52,829 bases of DNA from an uncultured Hymenobacter sp. (GCA_913776615.1 CAJYPK010000029.1:1-52829), one strand, 5' to 3'. Shown: positions 6,565-15,142, counted from the stretch's first letter. Notes: a model not told the origin generated them from the letters alone. A program made the numbers and translations.

Positions 6565-7464
6565 CTATTGCCAGAACGCTTCTTGTTCCCACCCGCTAGG
6601 AAAACCCATTATGTGAGCAGGGACTGCTGGATTTTGGCGCAGCAGTTCCTTTACTGCCGCTTTGAATTTACAACCACTTTCTTCGTTGATAGCCGATTGT
6701 AGGTAGGCGGCCACCACTAATACAATGTATAATCGGTCGTCGGCTACCGTGTTAGTAGTTAGCCATTGGTTGGCCGGGCGGCGGGGCAACGTGGGTTTTA
6801 CTGTAAGCGTGCGGTTCCAAAGGCGGCTATGGTGCGCGCACACGTTGCGCACGTAACTGAGCATTCGCATCCAGCTGCGTAATACAATCGCATCAACGCC
6901 AAAGAAACGCCCCATTTCTTTGGTAGCATTTGACGACCGCAAGTTGTTAAACAACTTCGAAGTGAGGCCAAAGGATGCTACCTCTAACGCCATCCAGCTA
7001 GGCGGTCGCACTGGCGAACTATACCTAGCTCGGTAGTGGTCAAGGAAAATTTCGTGCGCCCGGTTTAGCTCCTTGTCTAGCTCGACCAGATTGCTCTGAA
7101 AACGCCCGGCATTGATGCAAGCCGCCTGATTCTCGTACCAGTGCGGTCCTAGCAACAACGAATTATGATAGGCTAGCTGCGCTCGCAATGCTACTTCAAT
7201 AACCCCTGTAGCCCGAAACATTAAAAACCGTAGCTCTTCGTCAAATTCGTACAGCCGTACGGTTTGCGCGAAGGTAGTACCCGCTCGAAAGCGATGCGTA
7301 GGGTCGCCGGGAATTTGAAAAGCCAGGAAGTAAGCGGCAAGCCGGTAGTAACTCAAACGAGCTAAATCCTGCTCAGCCTGCGCTACATCCTCTATTAACA
7401 GCCCTCGGCTTTGCAGCAGCGCTACCTGTTGCGGCAACGGTAAAGCAGGCTTGGTATAGCGCAT
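6565..7464 (-). CDS. Abi_2 family abortive-infection-type protein (AbiD/AbiF-like), 299 aa
   Basis: ARLSYYRLAAYFLAFQ near residue 40, LYEFDEELRFLMF and RATGVIEVALR near 71-94, and SYVRNVCAHHSRLWNR near 203-218 are the conserved blocks of the Abi_2 family (PF07751). The last contains a HEPN-type R-x4-H motif (Arg206-His211). Such proteins are linked to phage abortive infection, probably through RNA cleavage. An ATG at 7581 lies upstream of a full -33/-7 promoter (7539-7568), so the ATG at 7464 is the start. The gene is flanked by 100-bp direct repeats and neighbours a second HEPN-like gene, which suggests a defence cassette. Confidence 0.9.
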   Translation of the reverse strand: MRYTKPALPLPQQVALLQSRGLLIEDVAQAEQDLARLSYYRLAAYFLAFQIPGDPTHRFRAGTTFAQTVRLYEFDEELRFLMFRATGVIEVALRAQLAYHNSLLLGPHWYENQAACINAGRFQSNLVELDKELNRAHEIFLDHYRARYSSPVRPPSWMALEVASFGLTSKLFNNLRSSNATKEMGRFFGVDAIVLRSWMRMLSYVRNVCAHHSRLWNRTLTVKPTLPRRPANQWLTTNTVADDRLYIVLVVAAYLQSAINEESGCKFKAAVKELLRQNPAVPAHIMGFPSGWEQEAFWQ

Positions 7465-7538
7465 AGAATAGGCAACAAAAAACCCGCCCTGGTGCGCGTA
7501 GGTCCGAAGACTCAGAGGCGTGGCGGGTGTTGTTGTTG

Positions 7539-7568
7539 CAAATATAGAACGAGCTTGTTTCAAAACAA
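7539..7568 (-). promoter_or_regulatory. Promoter of the Abi_2 gene (-33 TTG, -7 TATATTTG)
   Basis: On the minus strand TTG (7566-7568) and TATATTTG (7546-7539) are separated by 19 bp, an exact Bacteroidota sigma-70 type promoter. Transcription would begin near 7535, leaving a leader of about 70 nt to the ATG at 7464. This decides the start codon. Confidence 0.7.
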
Positions 7569-7595
7569 GTTTCGTGGCCACTCTTGCGCGGGTGA

Positions 7596-7693
7596 GCCGC
7601 CGAAGCCAGGGTTTCCAAGCGGCTGGGGTACCACCCGCGCCCCGCCCGCTCGCCCCAAAAACACGGCAGCCGCTACCGGGGGCGGCAGCGGCT
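7596..7693 (-). repeat. 100-bp direct repeat, copy B, ending in R1 hairpin (terminator-like)
   Basis: This is the partner of 6446-6545 and includes a full R1 hairpin at 7657-7694. The hairpin lies 53 nt past the stop of the HEPN-like gene at 7747 and reads into GTGTTTTTG on the minus strand. Confidence 0.8.
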
Positions 7694-7746
7694 GGCCTAC
7701 TTTAATATAATTTTATAAATCGATAGGAACAGTAATAAGTGATTCG

Positions 7747-8388
7747 TCACGGTTTAACCGGCCCTGCGATTTTCAACTGAGACAACTCTTCTGGACTAAA
7801 ATTATCCAGCATATTTTTCCAAACTTTATTAGCAGCCCGCTCAAACTTTCCTTCTACAACAGAAATCAAATGAGTAATTAGATTTTTATACTCAATCAAT
7901 TCATTATGATCTGGCATTAATCTTTTAACAGATTTTATCTGCACCTGTCTCTCAAGACTAATATGATTTAGTGTCAGATACACAAGAAAGAATTCATTAT
8001 CAGTACTTCCTCTATGCGCAACAAAATTATTTCTAAGTTCCATTAGCTTATCGTGCGTCTGACGCAAATCTTGCTGACCTTCACTAAAGCATTGGTTGGC
8101 AACCAACCTTGACATTCCAGAACTTGACGCATCAGTAAAGCATTTGCCATATAAAATTATAATTGTGTGCCATAAACTTGCTTTAACTACTCCATCATCA
8201 TTAGACGACATTAATTTATCAACTGCACTTTGACATAGCCTCAAGTCCTCTCTCATACTATGAAATGAGGCTAAGGGCTTTGCTAGGAAACCGGGTAGGA
8301 TGAAGTCAATATCTTCGCCGTTGTTCTTAGCTCTGATAGCTTCTACCATGAAAGTAATTGCTTCTTCTTTAGTCATAGTTTTTTTCAT
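7747..8388 (-). CDS. Unknown protein with HEPN-like R-x5-H motif, 213 aa
   Basis: I do not recognise a named family. The protein looks all-helical. HDKLMELRNNFVAHRG contains Arg119-Asn-x4-His125, the R-x4-6-H arrangement used as RNase active site in HEPN domains. The gene is clearly more AT-rich, with A/T-ending codons, than its neighbours, which suggests horizontal transfer. It begins only 1-2 nt after the nrdA terminator hairpin and its U-run; an ATG at 8376 is an alternative start. It is next to Abi_2, so a role in phage defence is plausible but inferred. Confidence 0.7.
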   Translation of the reverse strand: MKKTMTKEEAITFMVEAIRAKNNGEDIDFILPGFLAKPLASFHSMREDLRLCQSAVDKLMSSNDDGVVKASLWHTIIILYGKCFTDASSSGMSRLVANQCFSEGQQDLRQTHDKLMELRNNFVAHRGSTDNEFFLVYLTLNHISLERQVQIKSVKRLMPDHNELIEYKNLITHLISVVEGKFERAANKVWKNMLDNFSPEELSQLKIAGPVKP

Positions 8389-8420
8389 TAAAAAAGGCCG
8401 CCCTAAATAGGACGGCCTCT
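8389..8420 (-). terminator. Rho-independent terminator of nrdA
   Basis: On the minus strand AGGCCGTCCT, loop ATTT, AGGGCGGCCT and then TTTTT form a strong hairpin with a U-run. It lies 11 nt after the nrdA stop and abuts the start of the HEPN-like gene. Confidence 0.85.
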
Positions 8421-8430
8421 TTGTTTCAAA

Positions 8431-10806
8431 CTACGACCCACACGCCTCGCAGGCGTCCGGATTATCCAGCGAGCAGGCCATATCAGCCTGGTTCTGGGCG
8501 TACATCGGCTCCAGCGTCTCGGCGGCTTGCTTTTCCACCGTGAACTTGATGGCGTCGGCGGCGGCTTTGGTGCGCAGGTAGTACATGCCGGTTTTGAGGC
8601 CGCGCTTCCAGCTGTGGAAGTGCATGCTGGTGAGCTTGCCGAAGTTGGGGTTCTGCACGTGCAGGTTCAGGCTCTGGCTCTGGCAGATGTAGGCACCCCG
8701 GTCGGCGGCCATGTCGATGATGGTGCGCTGCGAAATCTCCCACACCGTCTTGTACAGGTCCTTGATGTGCTGGGGCACACGGGCGATGTTCTGCACCGAG
8801 CCGTTGGCCGCGATGATGTCCTGCTTCATCTGCTCGTTCCAGAGACCCAGCTTCACGAGGTCTTTCAGCAGGTGCTTATTCACCACCATGAACTCGCCGC
8901 TGAGCACGCGCCGCACGTAGATATTGCTGGTGTAGGGCTCAAACGACTCGTTGTTACCCAGGATCTGGGCGGTGCTGGCGGTGGGCATGGGCGCCACCAG
9001 CAGCGAGTTGCGCACGCCGTGCTCGATTACTTGGCCGCGCAGCGTTTCCCAGTCCCAGCGACCCGATTTGGGCGTCACGCCCCACATGTCGAACTGGAAG
9101 ATGCCCTTGGAAAGCGGCGAGCCGGCGAAGGTCTCGTAAGCGCCGTCCTTAATGGCGAGGTCCTTCGAAGCCGTCATGGCGGCGAAGTAAATCGTTTCGA
9201 AGATGTCCTCGTTCAGGCCCTTGGCCTCGTCGCTCTCGAAAGGCATGCGCAGGGCGATAAACGTATCGGCCAGCCCCTGCACCCCCAGCCCGATGGGGCG
9301 GTGGCGGAAGTTGGACTTTTCGGTTTCGGGCACCGGGTAGTAGTTCACGTCGATTACCTTGTTGAGGTTCAAGGTCGTCTGGTACGTGACGTCGTAGAGC
9401 GTCTGGTGGTCGAAGGTCACGTTGCCGTGGGCGTCTTCCACGAGGTAGCGGGGCAGGGCCAGCGAGGCGAGGTTGCACACGGCAATCTCGTCCTTGTCGG
9501 TGTACTCCATGATCTCGGTGCAGAGGTTGCTGCTCTTGATAGTACCGAGGTTCTGCTGGTTGCTCTTGCCGTTGGCGGCATCCTTGAAGAGCATGTAGGG
9601 CGTGCCCGTCTCGGTCTGGCTTTCCAGGATGGCAAACCACAGCTCCTGGGCCTTGATGGTCTTGCGGCCGCGGCCCTCGCGCTCGTACTTGGTGTAGAGC
9701 TTCTCAAACTCGGGGCCCCAGCTCGTGTCGAGGCCCGGGCACTCGTGGGGGCACATCAGTGTCCAGTCGCCGTTGGCTTCCACGCGCTTCATGAACAGGT
9801 CGGGCGTCCAGAGGGCGTAAAACAAGTCGCGGGCGCGCATTTCCTCCTTGCCGTGGTTCTTCTTCAGGTCCAGGAACTCGAAAATGTCGGCGTGCCAGGG
9901 CTCCAGGTAGATGGCGAAGGCCCCCTTGCGCTTGCCGCCGCCCTGGTCTACGTAGCGGGCCGTGTCGTTGAAGACCTTCAGCATCGGCACCAGGCCGTTG
10001 GAGTTGCCGTTGGTACCCTTGATGTAGGAGCCGGTAGCCCGCACGTTGTGCACGGCCAGCCCGATGCCGCCCGCCGACTGCGAAATCAGCGCGCAGTCCT
10101 TCAGCGTCTCGTAGATGCCCTCGATCGAGTCGTCCTTCACCGTGAGCAGGAAGCACGACGACATCTGCGGCTTGGGCGTACCGGCGTTGAACAAGGTCGG
10201 CGTGGCGTGGGTCATCCAGCGCTCCGACATCATGTTGTAGGTTTTGATGGCCGACTCAATATCGTCCTTGTGGATGCCCACCGACACGCGCATCAGCATG
10301 TGCTGGGGCCGCTCCACCACCTTGCCGTCGAGGCGCAGCAGGTACGAGCGCTCCAGGGTCTTGAAGCCGAAGAAATCGTAGTTGTAGTCGCGGTCGTAGA
10401 TGATGGCCGAGTCCAAGGTGTGGGCGTGCTTGTGAATCACCTCCCACACGTCCTTGGCGATGAGCGAGGCGTTGTCGCCGTTCTTGGGATCCTCGTAGGT
10501 GTAGAGGCGCTTCATGGTGCTCGAAAACGACTTCGAGGTCACCTTGTGCAGGTTGCTCACCGCGATGCGCGCCGCCAGGATGGCGTAGTCGGGGTGCCGG
10601 GTGGTCAGGGAAGCGGCGGTTTCGGCCGCCAGGTTGTCGAGCTCGATGGTCGTCACGCCGTCGTAGATGCCGTCGATGACCTTTTTGGCCACCTCGATGG
10701 GCGACACGTAGTTTTGATTAAGCCCGTAGCAAAGTTTTTCAATGCGGGCGGTTACTTTATCGAACTTGACCGACTCACGGCGGCCATCACGTTTGATTAC
10801 GAGCAT
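8431..10806 (-). CDS. nrdA: Ribonucleoside-diphosphate reductase, alpha subunit (class I), 791 aa
   Basis: This is the large subunit of class I ribonucleotide reductase, which reduces ribonucleotides for DNA synthesis with a radical supplied by NrdB. Residues 1-90 form an ATP-cone (allosteric activity site). Substrate-site Cys218 (MSSCFLL), the catalytic loop NLCTE (Asn427, Cys429, Glu431) and Cys444 (VCNLAS) are present. A Tyr pair near the C-terminus (MYYLRT) and the terminal CEACGS thiol pair complete the set. The length is normal. It ends in a strong terminator. nrdB lies 3.1 kb upstream on the same strand rather than adjacent. Confidence 0.98.
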   Translation of the reverse strand: MLVIKRDGRRESVKFDKVTARIEKLCYGLNQNYVSPIEVAKKVIDGIYDGVTTIELDNLAAETAASLTTRHPDYAILAARIAVSNLHKVTSKSFSSTMKRLYTYEDPKNGDNASLIAKDVWEVIHKHAHTLDSAIIYDRDYNYDFFGFKTLERSYLLRLDGKVVERPQHMLMRVSVGIHKDDIESAIKTYNMMSERWMTHATPTLFNAGTPKPQMSSCFLLTVKDDSIEGIYETLKDCALISQSAGGIGLAVHNVRATGSYIKGTNGNSNGLVPMLKVFNDTARYVDQGGGKRKGAFAIYLEPWHADIFEFLDLKKNHGKEEMRARDLFYALWTPDLFMKRVEANGDWTLMCPHECPGLDTSWGPEFEKLYTKYEREGRGRKTIKAQELWFAILESQTETGTPYMLFKDAANGKSNQQNLGTIKSSNLCTEIMEYTDKDEIAVCNLASLALPRYLVEDAHGNVTFDHQTLYDVTYQTTLNLNKVIDVNYYPVPETEKSNFRHRPIGLGVQGLADTFIALRMPFESDEAKGLNEDIFETIYFAAMTASKDLAIKDGAYETFAGSPLSKGIFQFDMWGVTPKSGRWDWETLRGQVIEHGVRNSLLVAPMPTASTAQILGNNESFEPYTSNIYVRRVLSGEFMVVNKHLLKDLVKLGLWNEQMKQDIIAANGSVQNIARVPQHIKDLYKTVWEISQRTIIDMAADRGAYICQSQSLNLHVQNPNFGKLTSMHFHSWKRGLKTGMYYLRTKAAADAIKFTVEKQAAETLEPMYAQNQADMACSLDNPDACEACGS

Positions 10807-10954
10807 GTTATAACGGGAGCTTTAAAGAGCGGGGTGCTAATACGACTGGCTTCGCGGGTCGGGCCGCGGTGCTTTAAAGTTGAAAATTAGTTCCCTTGTT
10901 TTGGAGTGCCAAAGGAAATATTTAGAATCGGTCCGCATAGCCTGAAAATGAGGC

Positions 10955-10986
10955 CGCCGGGCCGTTTTTCGAAAAACGGCCCGGCG
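10955..10986. promoter_or_regulatory. Perfect 32-bp palindrome upstream of nrdA
   Basis: CGCCGGGCCGTTTTTC is followed immediately by its exact reverse complement, with no loop. It lies about 150 nt upstream of the nrdA ATG and 45 nt past the stop of the membrane protein at 11031. It could be the terminator of that gene (no U-run follows), a cruciform, or an operator. Confidence 0.6.
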
Positions 10987-11030
10987 ACGCGGGCGGACAT
11001 TTGGTTTTTTTGGCGTATATCCAGTCTGAA

Positions 11031-12047
11031 TTACGGACGATTCACCGCCTGCTTAGCGGCGGCAGTTGAGTCTGCTTCCTGCGCACGTAGGAGGGCCTCA
11101 TGCTCCTTTGTATTTTCTTTTTCCTGTCGCTCCACCTCCTCCAGCGAAGTTCCATATTCATCGGTCAGGCCCGGCTGCCAAGCATTATAGTATCTTGCAT
11201 CGCCAATGTTATAGGTGCAGATACAGTCCGCTTTTACCTGCTCGCTCGGAAATAGTGCGTGATAGAAGGCGGCCTGCGCGTTAATATCTGTTAGCCGAGG
11301 GCCACTAAAATCGGGCTGCCAAGACTCAACAATCAACGGTCCGGGGCCGATACGGCGAGTATTAGCGTAACTGGCGTCAGCAATATCATCCACTGCTATG
11401 CACACATTTACTAGTGGGTCGTGCAGCGGGGGGCGCCAGCCGTCGTAAATCATTTCGGGGGAGGCATGATATTTAAACAGTTGGCCAGCCAATCGCTCGG
11501 CCATGTAAGTCCGCGGTACCACGCGCAATAGCGGCCTAGCCTGACACTGCTGGGCCAATGGCAGCGTAGCTACGGCAGCGGTTATTTGCCGATACTGCCC
11601 CCAGGCCCACCCTTGCGCCAGTAGCAGCGGCAGCATCCCAGCCCCGAATACCCACCACGCACCCGGCAGTGGGCTGGTCCACACCCGTTTTACCACCTGA
11701 ACACCGAACAATAAGGGTGTCCACATTAGCAACGGTATCACTAAAAACCCCAAAAACAACGTCATGAGCAGGTAGGGAGCCACAAACAGGGTGCAGTACA
11801 AGCACACCAGAAAAAATGCGCCCTGCAACCACAGCAGCAAGTACTGGAGCCGAGGTAATTGCTTCAGCCACGGCCACGCCAAAAACGCGCCTAAGCTTGG
11901 TAGCAGCACCCACCATACCCAAGTTACCGGCTGGCAAAAGCCTTGAATAAGGTACTGATTACCAAGATAAGCCCCCTGTGCCATGATGATATTCAAGGTA
12001 GGTAGCCTAACCCGATACCAATTGCTGATCCGTCGAAGTAATCTCAT
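11031..12047 (-). CDS. Multi-pass membrane protein with soluble C-terminal domain, 338 aa, unknown
   Basis: The N-terminal 150 residues are strongly hydrophobic, with about four or five membrane segments (near 38-60, 67-85, 86-115 and 128-148). The remaining 190 residues are hydrophilic and include two cysteines in CICTYN. The C-terminal 40 residues are charged and likely coiled. I do not recognise a family. It sits between nrdA and nrdB on their strand, in the block that separates them. No signal peptide cleavage site is evident. Confidence 0.7.
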   Translation of the reverse strand: MRLLRRISNWYRVRLPTLNIIMAQGAYLGNQYLIQGFCQPVTWVWWVLLPSLGAFLAWPWLKQLPRLQYLLLWLQGAFFLVCLYCTLFVAPYLLMTLFLGFLVIPLLMWTPLLFGVQVVKRVWTSPLPGAWWVFGAGMLPLLLAQGWAWGQYRQITAAVATLPLAQQCQARPLLRVVPRTYMAERLAGQLFKYHASPEMIYDGWRPPLHDPLVNVCIAVDDIADASYANTRRIGPGPLIVESWQPDFSGPRLTDINAQAAFYHALFPSEQVKADCICTYNIGDARYYNAWQPGLTDEYGTSLEEVERQEKENTKEHEALLRAQEADSTAAAKQAVNRP

Positions 12048-12067
12048 ATTACCCTAACGGCTCAGCT

Positions 12068-12286
12068 TTATTTTCTGGTACTCAGCCACCACACCCCTAC
12101 CCCGACTGCCAGCCCGGCTCCCAGCGCCAGCGCCGCGACAGTTACCGGCGGCCCAAAGGCCTTGCACGAGCAGCTTTTAAACAACGGCTTGCCGCCCAGC
12201 GTAATGCGCCGCCGACAAAAGGCGCAGGGCGTGATGGCGGGGTCAACCTGGCCGGGCAGCGGCCACTTTTCGGGGGCAGAAGTCAT
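12068..12286 (-). CDS. Small zinc-ribbon-like membrane protein, 72 aa
   Basis: From the ATG at 12286 (13 codons inside a longer frame) the protein has CAFC, then CSC about 20 residues later, arranged like a small metal-binding ribbon. One C-terminal transmembrane helix follows (about residues 47-66, AALALGAGLAVGVGVWWL). The inner start was chosen because the upstream frame has no coding character. It is 20 nt from the stop of the membrane protein at 11031-12047, on the same strand, and the two may be co-transcribed. Function unknown. Confidence 0.55.
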   Translation of the reverse strand: MTSAPEKWPLPGQVDPAITPCAFCRRRITLGGKPLFKSCSCKAFGPPVTVAALALGAGLAVGVGVWWLSTRK

Positions 12287-12363
12287 GGTAAAATGAATGA
12301 GTGGCAAACCAACGGCGGTAGCCAATTGTCAATACCGCGTCAACCCGAAAGGTCACCCGCCCC

Positions 12364-12834
12364 ATGTCCGACGCCCGCCCGCCGCTGCCCCCGTTCACCT
12401 TTGAAACTGCCACCCAGAAAGCCCGCCTCGCCGAAGACGCCTGGAACTCCCGCGACCCCGCCCGCGTGGCGCTAGCCTACACCGAGGCCAGCCAGTGGCG
12501 CAACCGTAGCGAGTTCTTCAGCGGCCGCGCCGCCATTGCCGACTTCCTCACCCGCAAGTGGGAAAAAGAGCAGGAATACCGGCTCATCAAGGAGCTGTGG
12601 GGCTTCCACCAGCACCGCATCGCCGTGCGCTTCCAGTACGAGTACCACGACGCGGCCGGCCAGTGGTTCCGCGCCTACGGCAACGAGCAGTGGGAATTCG
12701 ACGCCCACGGCCTGATGCAACGCCGCGAGGCCAGCATCAACGACGTGGCCATTGCGGAAGCTGAGCGGAAGTTTAATTGGCCGCTGGGGCCGCGCCCGGC
12801 CGACCACCCGGGGCTGACGGAGCTGGGGATGTAG
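12364..12834 (+). CDS. DUF1348 / nuclear transport factor 2-like protein, 156 aa
   Basis: [20 protein letters not shown], then [17 protein letters not shown] and the ending [10 protein letters not shown] are characteristic of the DUF1348 branch of the NTF2-like (SnoaL-type) fold. The fold is a cone with a hydrophobic pocket, often used for small-molecule binding or catalysis. Length is normal. It is cytosolic, with no signal peptide. It is the only plus-strand gene between nrdA and nrdB and has no evident partner. Confidence 0.88.
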   Translation: MSDARPPLPPFTFETATQKARLAEDAWNSRDPARVALAYTEASQWRNRSEFFSGRAAIADFLTRKWEKEQEYRLIKELWGFHQHRIAVRFQYEYHDAAGQWFRAYGNEQWEFDAHGLMQRREASINDVAIAEAERKFNWPLGPRPADHPGLTELGM

Positions 12835-12896
12835 ATCGCCTATTCTGCTCGCTGAGCAGGTATACGGCCTAGATTAACCACCAGTATTTTACCTTT

Positions 12897-13871
12897 CTAA
12901 GAAACTCTGCACACCTCTCGCCCGGCCTTACCAATCCGCTCGTAAAAACTATCGACATCAAAGCTTGTACGGGCACCTTTAGCGATATTGTCAGTGCACC
13001 ACAATAGTTGCAAATTGTTAGGGTGAGCTATTTCTTCTGGCGGCACGCCGTTTAGCCACCCCTCCAGTATCGGAAAGATGTGGTCGAGATGGTATTGATG
13101 CTTCGAACGGCGTTTCTTATCCGGATTGATGACGTGAAAATTTTTGCGGTAGGCCCGCTCCGTATGAAGCTTCACCGCCAGCCGGTACAGCTTCAGTGAC
13201 TGTTCTTGCTCGGTTGTCCAGCGGTATATTATTCCCTGCTCGGTGCGAGTCTGCAATGAGCGTTGCAATAAGTCGGGATGCTGCATAGGGTTGCCGACTC
13301 CATAGCACTTTTGCATTCCCGCGATAACTGCTTGTTTTCCGACGGCCGACGCGAAATAATAGGCATTACCATAGCGAAGCTGACAGGTTTGACGTGCTTT
13401 CTGGGCAACCTGCGCATTACCTAGCACTCCTATTGAGCCATAACGCATTAGAAACGTAGACCGCCGCTTCTCCTTTGTTTTAGATGCCGCCGAAGGATTT
13501 TCGACCCCGTATCGTGTTAGATTAGTTTGCCGGATAGCATCCTTCTTAGCAGCCGAATTGCTGGAACAAGCTACCGAGCAATAGGCGAAATACCCGTGCG
13601 AGTATTGCTTGAAGCTAACGCTATTATTGCCACAATGCTGGCACAGTGGCGGCTGTTGCAGATTGTGCACATAAGCATACACCAGTTCTGGGTATCCCTG
13701 AGCCGAATAGCGGGTGGCAAAACGCTCTAATTCAGCCGTCAATTCTGGAAAATGATTCCTAATTGATGATTCGCTAAGCTTAACCTTATTGAGCTTGAAA
13801 AACGCTGCAAAGTCCTGCCGACTCTTCAACTCCAGACTCGCAAATCGCTCGTAATAATTTTTCCTCGGCAT
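12897..13871 (-). CDS. Phage-type HNH endonuclease with zinc-finger N-terminal region, 324 aa
   Basis: The middle contains CQHCG plus a second CSVAC pair 20 residues later, a zinc-finger arrangement. It is followed by repeated basic TRYGVENPS / MRYGSIGV / LRYGNAYY / KCYGVGNPM segments, as in phage homing-type endonucleases that bind DNA with repeated NUMOD-like helices. The C-terminal HQYHLDHIFPILEGWLNG and NNLQLLW form an HNH nuclease motif (Asp-His, then Asn). Start at 13871 (MPRKNYYERF) was chosen over an ATG nine codons upstream. Base composition is less GC-rich than its neighbours. It lies 81 nt downstream of nrdB, a classic homing-endonuclease neighbourhood. Confidence 0.75.
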   Translation of the reverse strand: MPRKNYYERFASLELKSRQDFAAFFKLNKVKLSESSIRNHFPELTAELERFATRYSAQGYPELVYAYVHNLQQPPLCQHCGNNSVSFKQYSHGYFAYCSVACSSNSAAKKDAIRQTNLTRYGVENPSAASKTKEKRRSTFLMRYGSIGVLGNAQVAQKARQTCQLRYGNAYYFASAVGKQAVIAGMQKCYGVGNPMQHPDLLQRSLQTRTEQGIIYRWTTEQEQSLKLYRLAVKLHTERAYRKNFHVINPDKKRRSKHQYHLDHIFPILEGWLNGVPPEEIAHPNNLQLLWCTDNIAKGARTSFDVDSFYERIGKAGREVCRVS

Positions 13872-13951
13872 AACCTGACATTTATGCCAAGATAGCACAA
13901 ATGTCAGGATACCACAATACTTAATTAAAACACTACGCCACCTCTTTTCGG

Positions 13952-14911
13952 CTAAAAGTCCGCGTCTAGCGTAAACGTCTGATTTTCACGCTCGGCCATT
14001 ACGCCAGCCTTCTGATACTCAGCAACTTTTTTCTCAAAGAAATTTGTCTTACCCTGCACCGAAATCATTTCCATGAAGTCGAAGGGGTTGGTGGCGTTGT
14101 AAATCTTGCCGCAGCCCAGCGACACGAGCAGGCGGTCGGCCACGAACTCGATGTACTGCGACATCGAGCGGGCGTTCATGCCGATGAGGCTCACGGGCAG
14201 CGCGTCGGTTACGAATTCCTGCTCAATCGTCACGGCGTCGCGGATGATTTCTTGCACGCGGGCCTCGGGCAGCTTGTTGTTGAGGTAGCTGTAGAGCAGG
14301 CAGGCGAAGTCGCAGTGCAGCCCTTCGTCGCGCGAGATGAGCTCGTTCGAGAACGTCAGGCCGGGCATCAGGCCGCGCTTCTTGAGCCAGAAGATCGAGC
14401 AGAACGAGCCCGAGAAGAAAATGCCTTCCACGGCGGCGAAGGCGATGAGGCGCTCGGCGAAGTTTTCCGAGTTAATCCAGGTCAGTGCCCACTGGCCCTT
14501 TTTCTGCACGGCGGGCACCGTTTCGAGGGCGTTGAAGAGGTAGTCCTTTTCCTTGGGATCTTTGATGTAGGTATCAATCAGCAGCGAATACGTCTCGCTG
14601 TGAATGTTTTCCATCATAATCTGGAAGCCGTAGAAGCAGCGCGCCTCGGGCATCTGCACTTCCTGCATGAAGTTGATGGCCAGGTTTTCGTTCACGATGC
14701 CGTCGCTGGCGGCGAAGAAGGCCAGCACGTGCTTGATGAAGTGCTGCTCATTAGAGTTCAGGCCATTCCAGTCCTTTTGGTCCTGCGAGAGGTCGATTTC
14801 TTCGGCCGTCCAGAACGAGGCTTCCGCCTTTTTGTAGAACTCCCACACTTGCGGGTTCTGGATGGGAAAAAGCACGAAACGGTTGGGGTTTTCGGCGAGT
14901 AAGGGCTCCAT
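13952..14911 (-). CDS. nrdB: Ribonucleoside-diphosphate reductase, beta subunit (class I), 319 aa
   Basis: This ferritin-like radical subunit partners NrdA. Metal ligands Asp70, Glu101 and His104 (MENIHSE), a Glu in [11 protein letters not shown] and Glu/His in RDEGLHCDF are present. The radical Tyr is at about 108 (SETYSLL), so a tyrosyl radical (class Ia/Ib type) is expected. Length is slightly short but typical for Bacteroidota. A -7-like box lies at 15000-15007 and DnaA-box matches at 15103-15142. It is transcribed toward nrdA, with 3.1 kb of other genes in between. Confidence 0.97.
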   Translation of the reverse strand: MEPLLAENPNRFVLFPIQNPQVWEFYKKAEASFWTAEEIDLSQDQKDWNGLNSNEQHFIKHVLAFFAASDGIVNENLAINFMQEVQMPEARCFYGFQIMMENIHSETYSLLIDTYIKDPKEKDYLFNALETVPAVQKKGQWALTWINSENFAERLIAFAAVEGIFFSGSFCSIFWLKKRGLMPGLTFSNELISRDEGLHCDFACLLYSYLNNKLPEARVQEIIRDAVTIEQEFVTDALPVSLIGMNARSMSQYIEFVADRLLVSLGCGKIYNATNPFDFMEMISVQGKTNFFEKKVAEYQKAGVMAERENQTFTLDADF

Positions 14912-14999
14912 AAAACGAACGGCTTTCGGTTGACGAGGGGAAGCCTGGCGAGCCAGCCGCCCCCGTTAGCGGTAGGGCGGCCCCGGCTCAGCCAGTGTT

Positions 15000-15007
15000 C
15001 AAAGATA
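15000..15007 (-). promoter_or_regulatory. -7 element, probable nrdB promoter
   Basis: TATCTTTG on the minus strand is an exact TAnnTTTG match, 88 nt upstream of the nrdB ATG. No TTG stands at 19-21 bp upstream, so it may depend on an activator. Confidence 0.4.
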
Positions 15008-15101
15008 GCCCGGCAACCCCCTAGCCCGGAATACGCCTCCATTTAGGCAACCCAGCGCGTACCACGAAGCTCGGGCGGGAAAACGCCCGATTTTTAATTA
15101 G

Positions 15102-15142
15102 TTATCCACATTTTGCCTGTGGATAACGCTGGTTGTCCACAT
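15102..15142. promoter_or_regulatory. Cluster of three DnaA-box-like sites between nrdB and rplU
   Basis: TTATCCACA (15103-15111), its inverted copy TGTGGATAA (15119-15127) and TTGTCCACA (15134-15142) all match or nearly match the DnaA box TTATNCACA. The first two form a 10-bp palindrome around a 7-nt spacer. The region is intergenic (14912-15321) and divergent. In E. coli, DnaA controls nrdAB through such boxes. An AT-rich unwinding element is not evident, so an origin is less likely. Confidence 0.55.

Noticed and set aside
8527..10890. A 787-codon open frame on the plus strand opposite nrdA
   Set aside because: It is the mirror of nrdA in a GC-rich genome: Val/His/Gly-rich low-complexity translation without domains, while the minus strand encodes a complete ribonucleotide reductase.
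15102..15142. Replication origin
   Set aside because: Only three DnaA-box matches and no AT-rich unwinding region or dnaA gene nearby; regulation of nrdB is the simpler reading.
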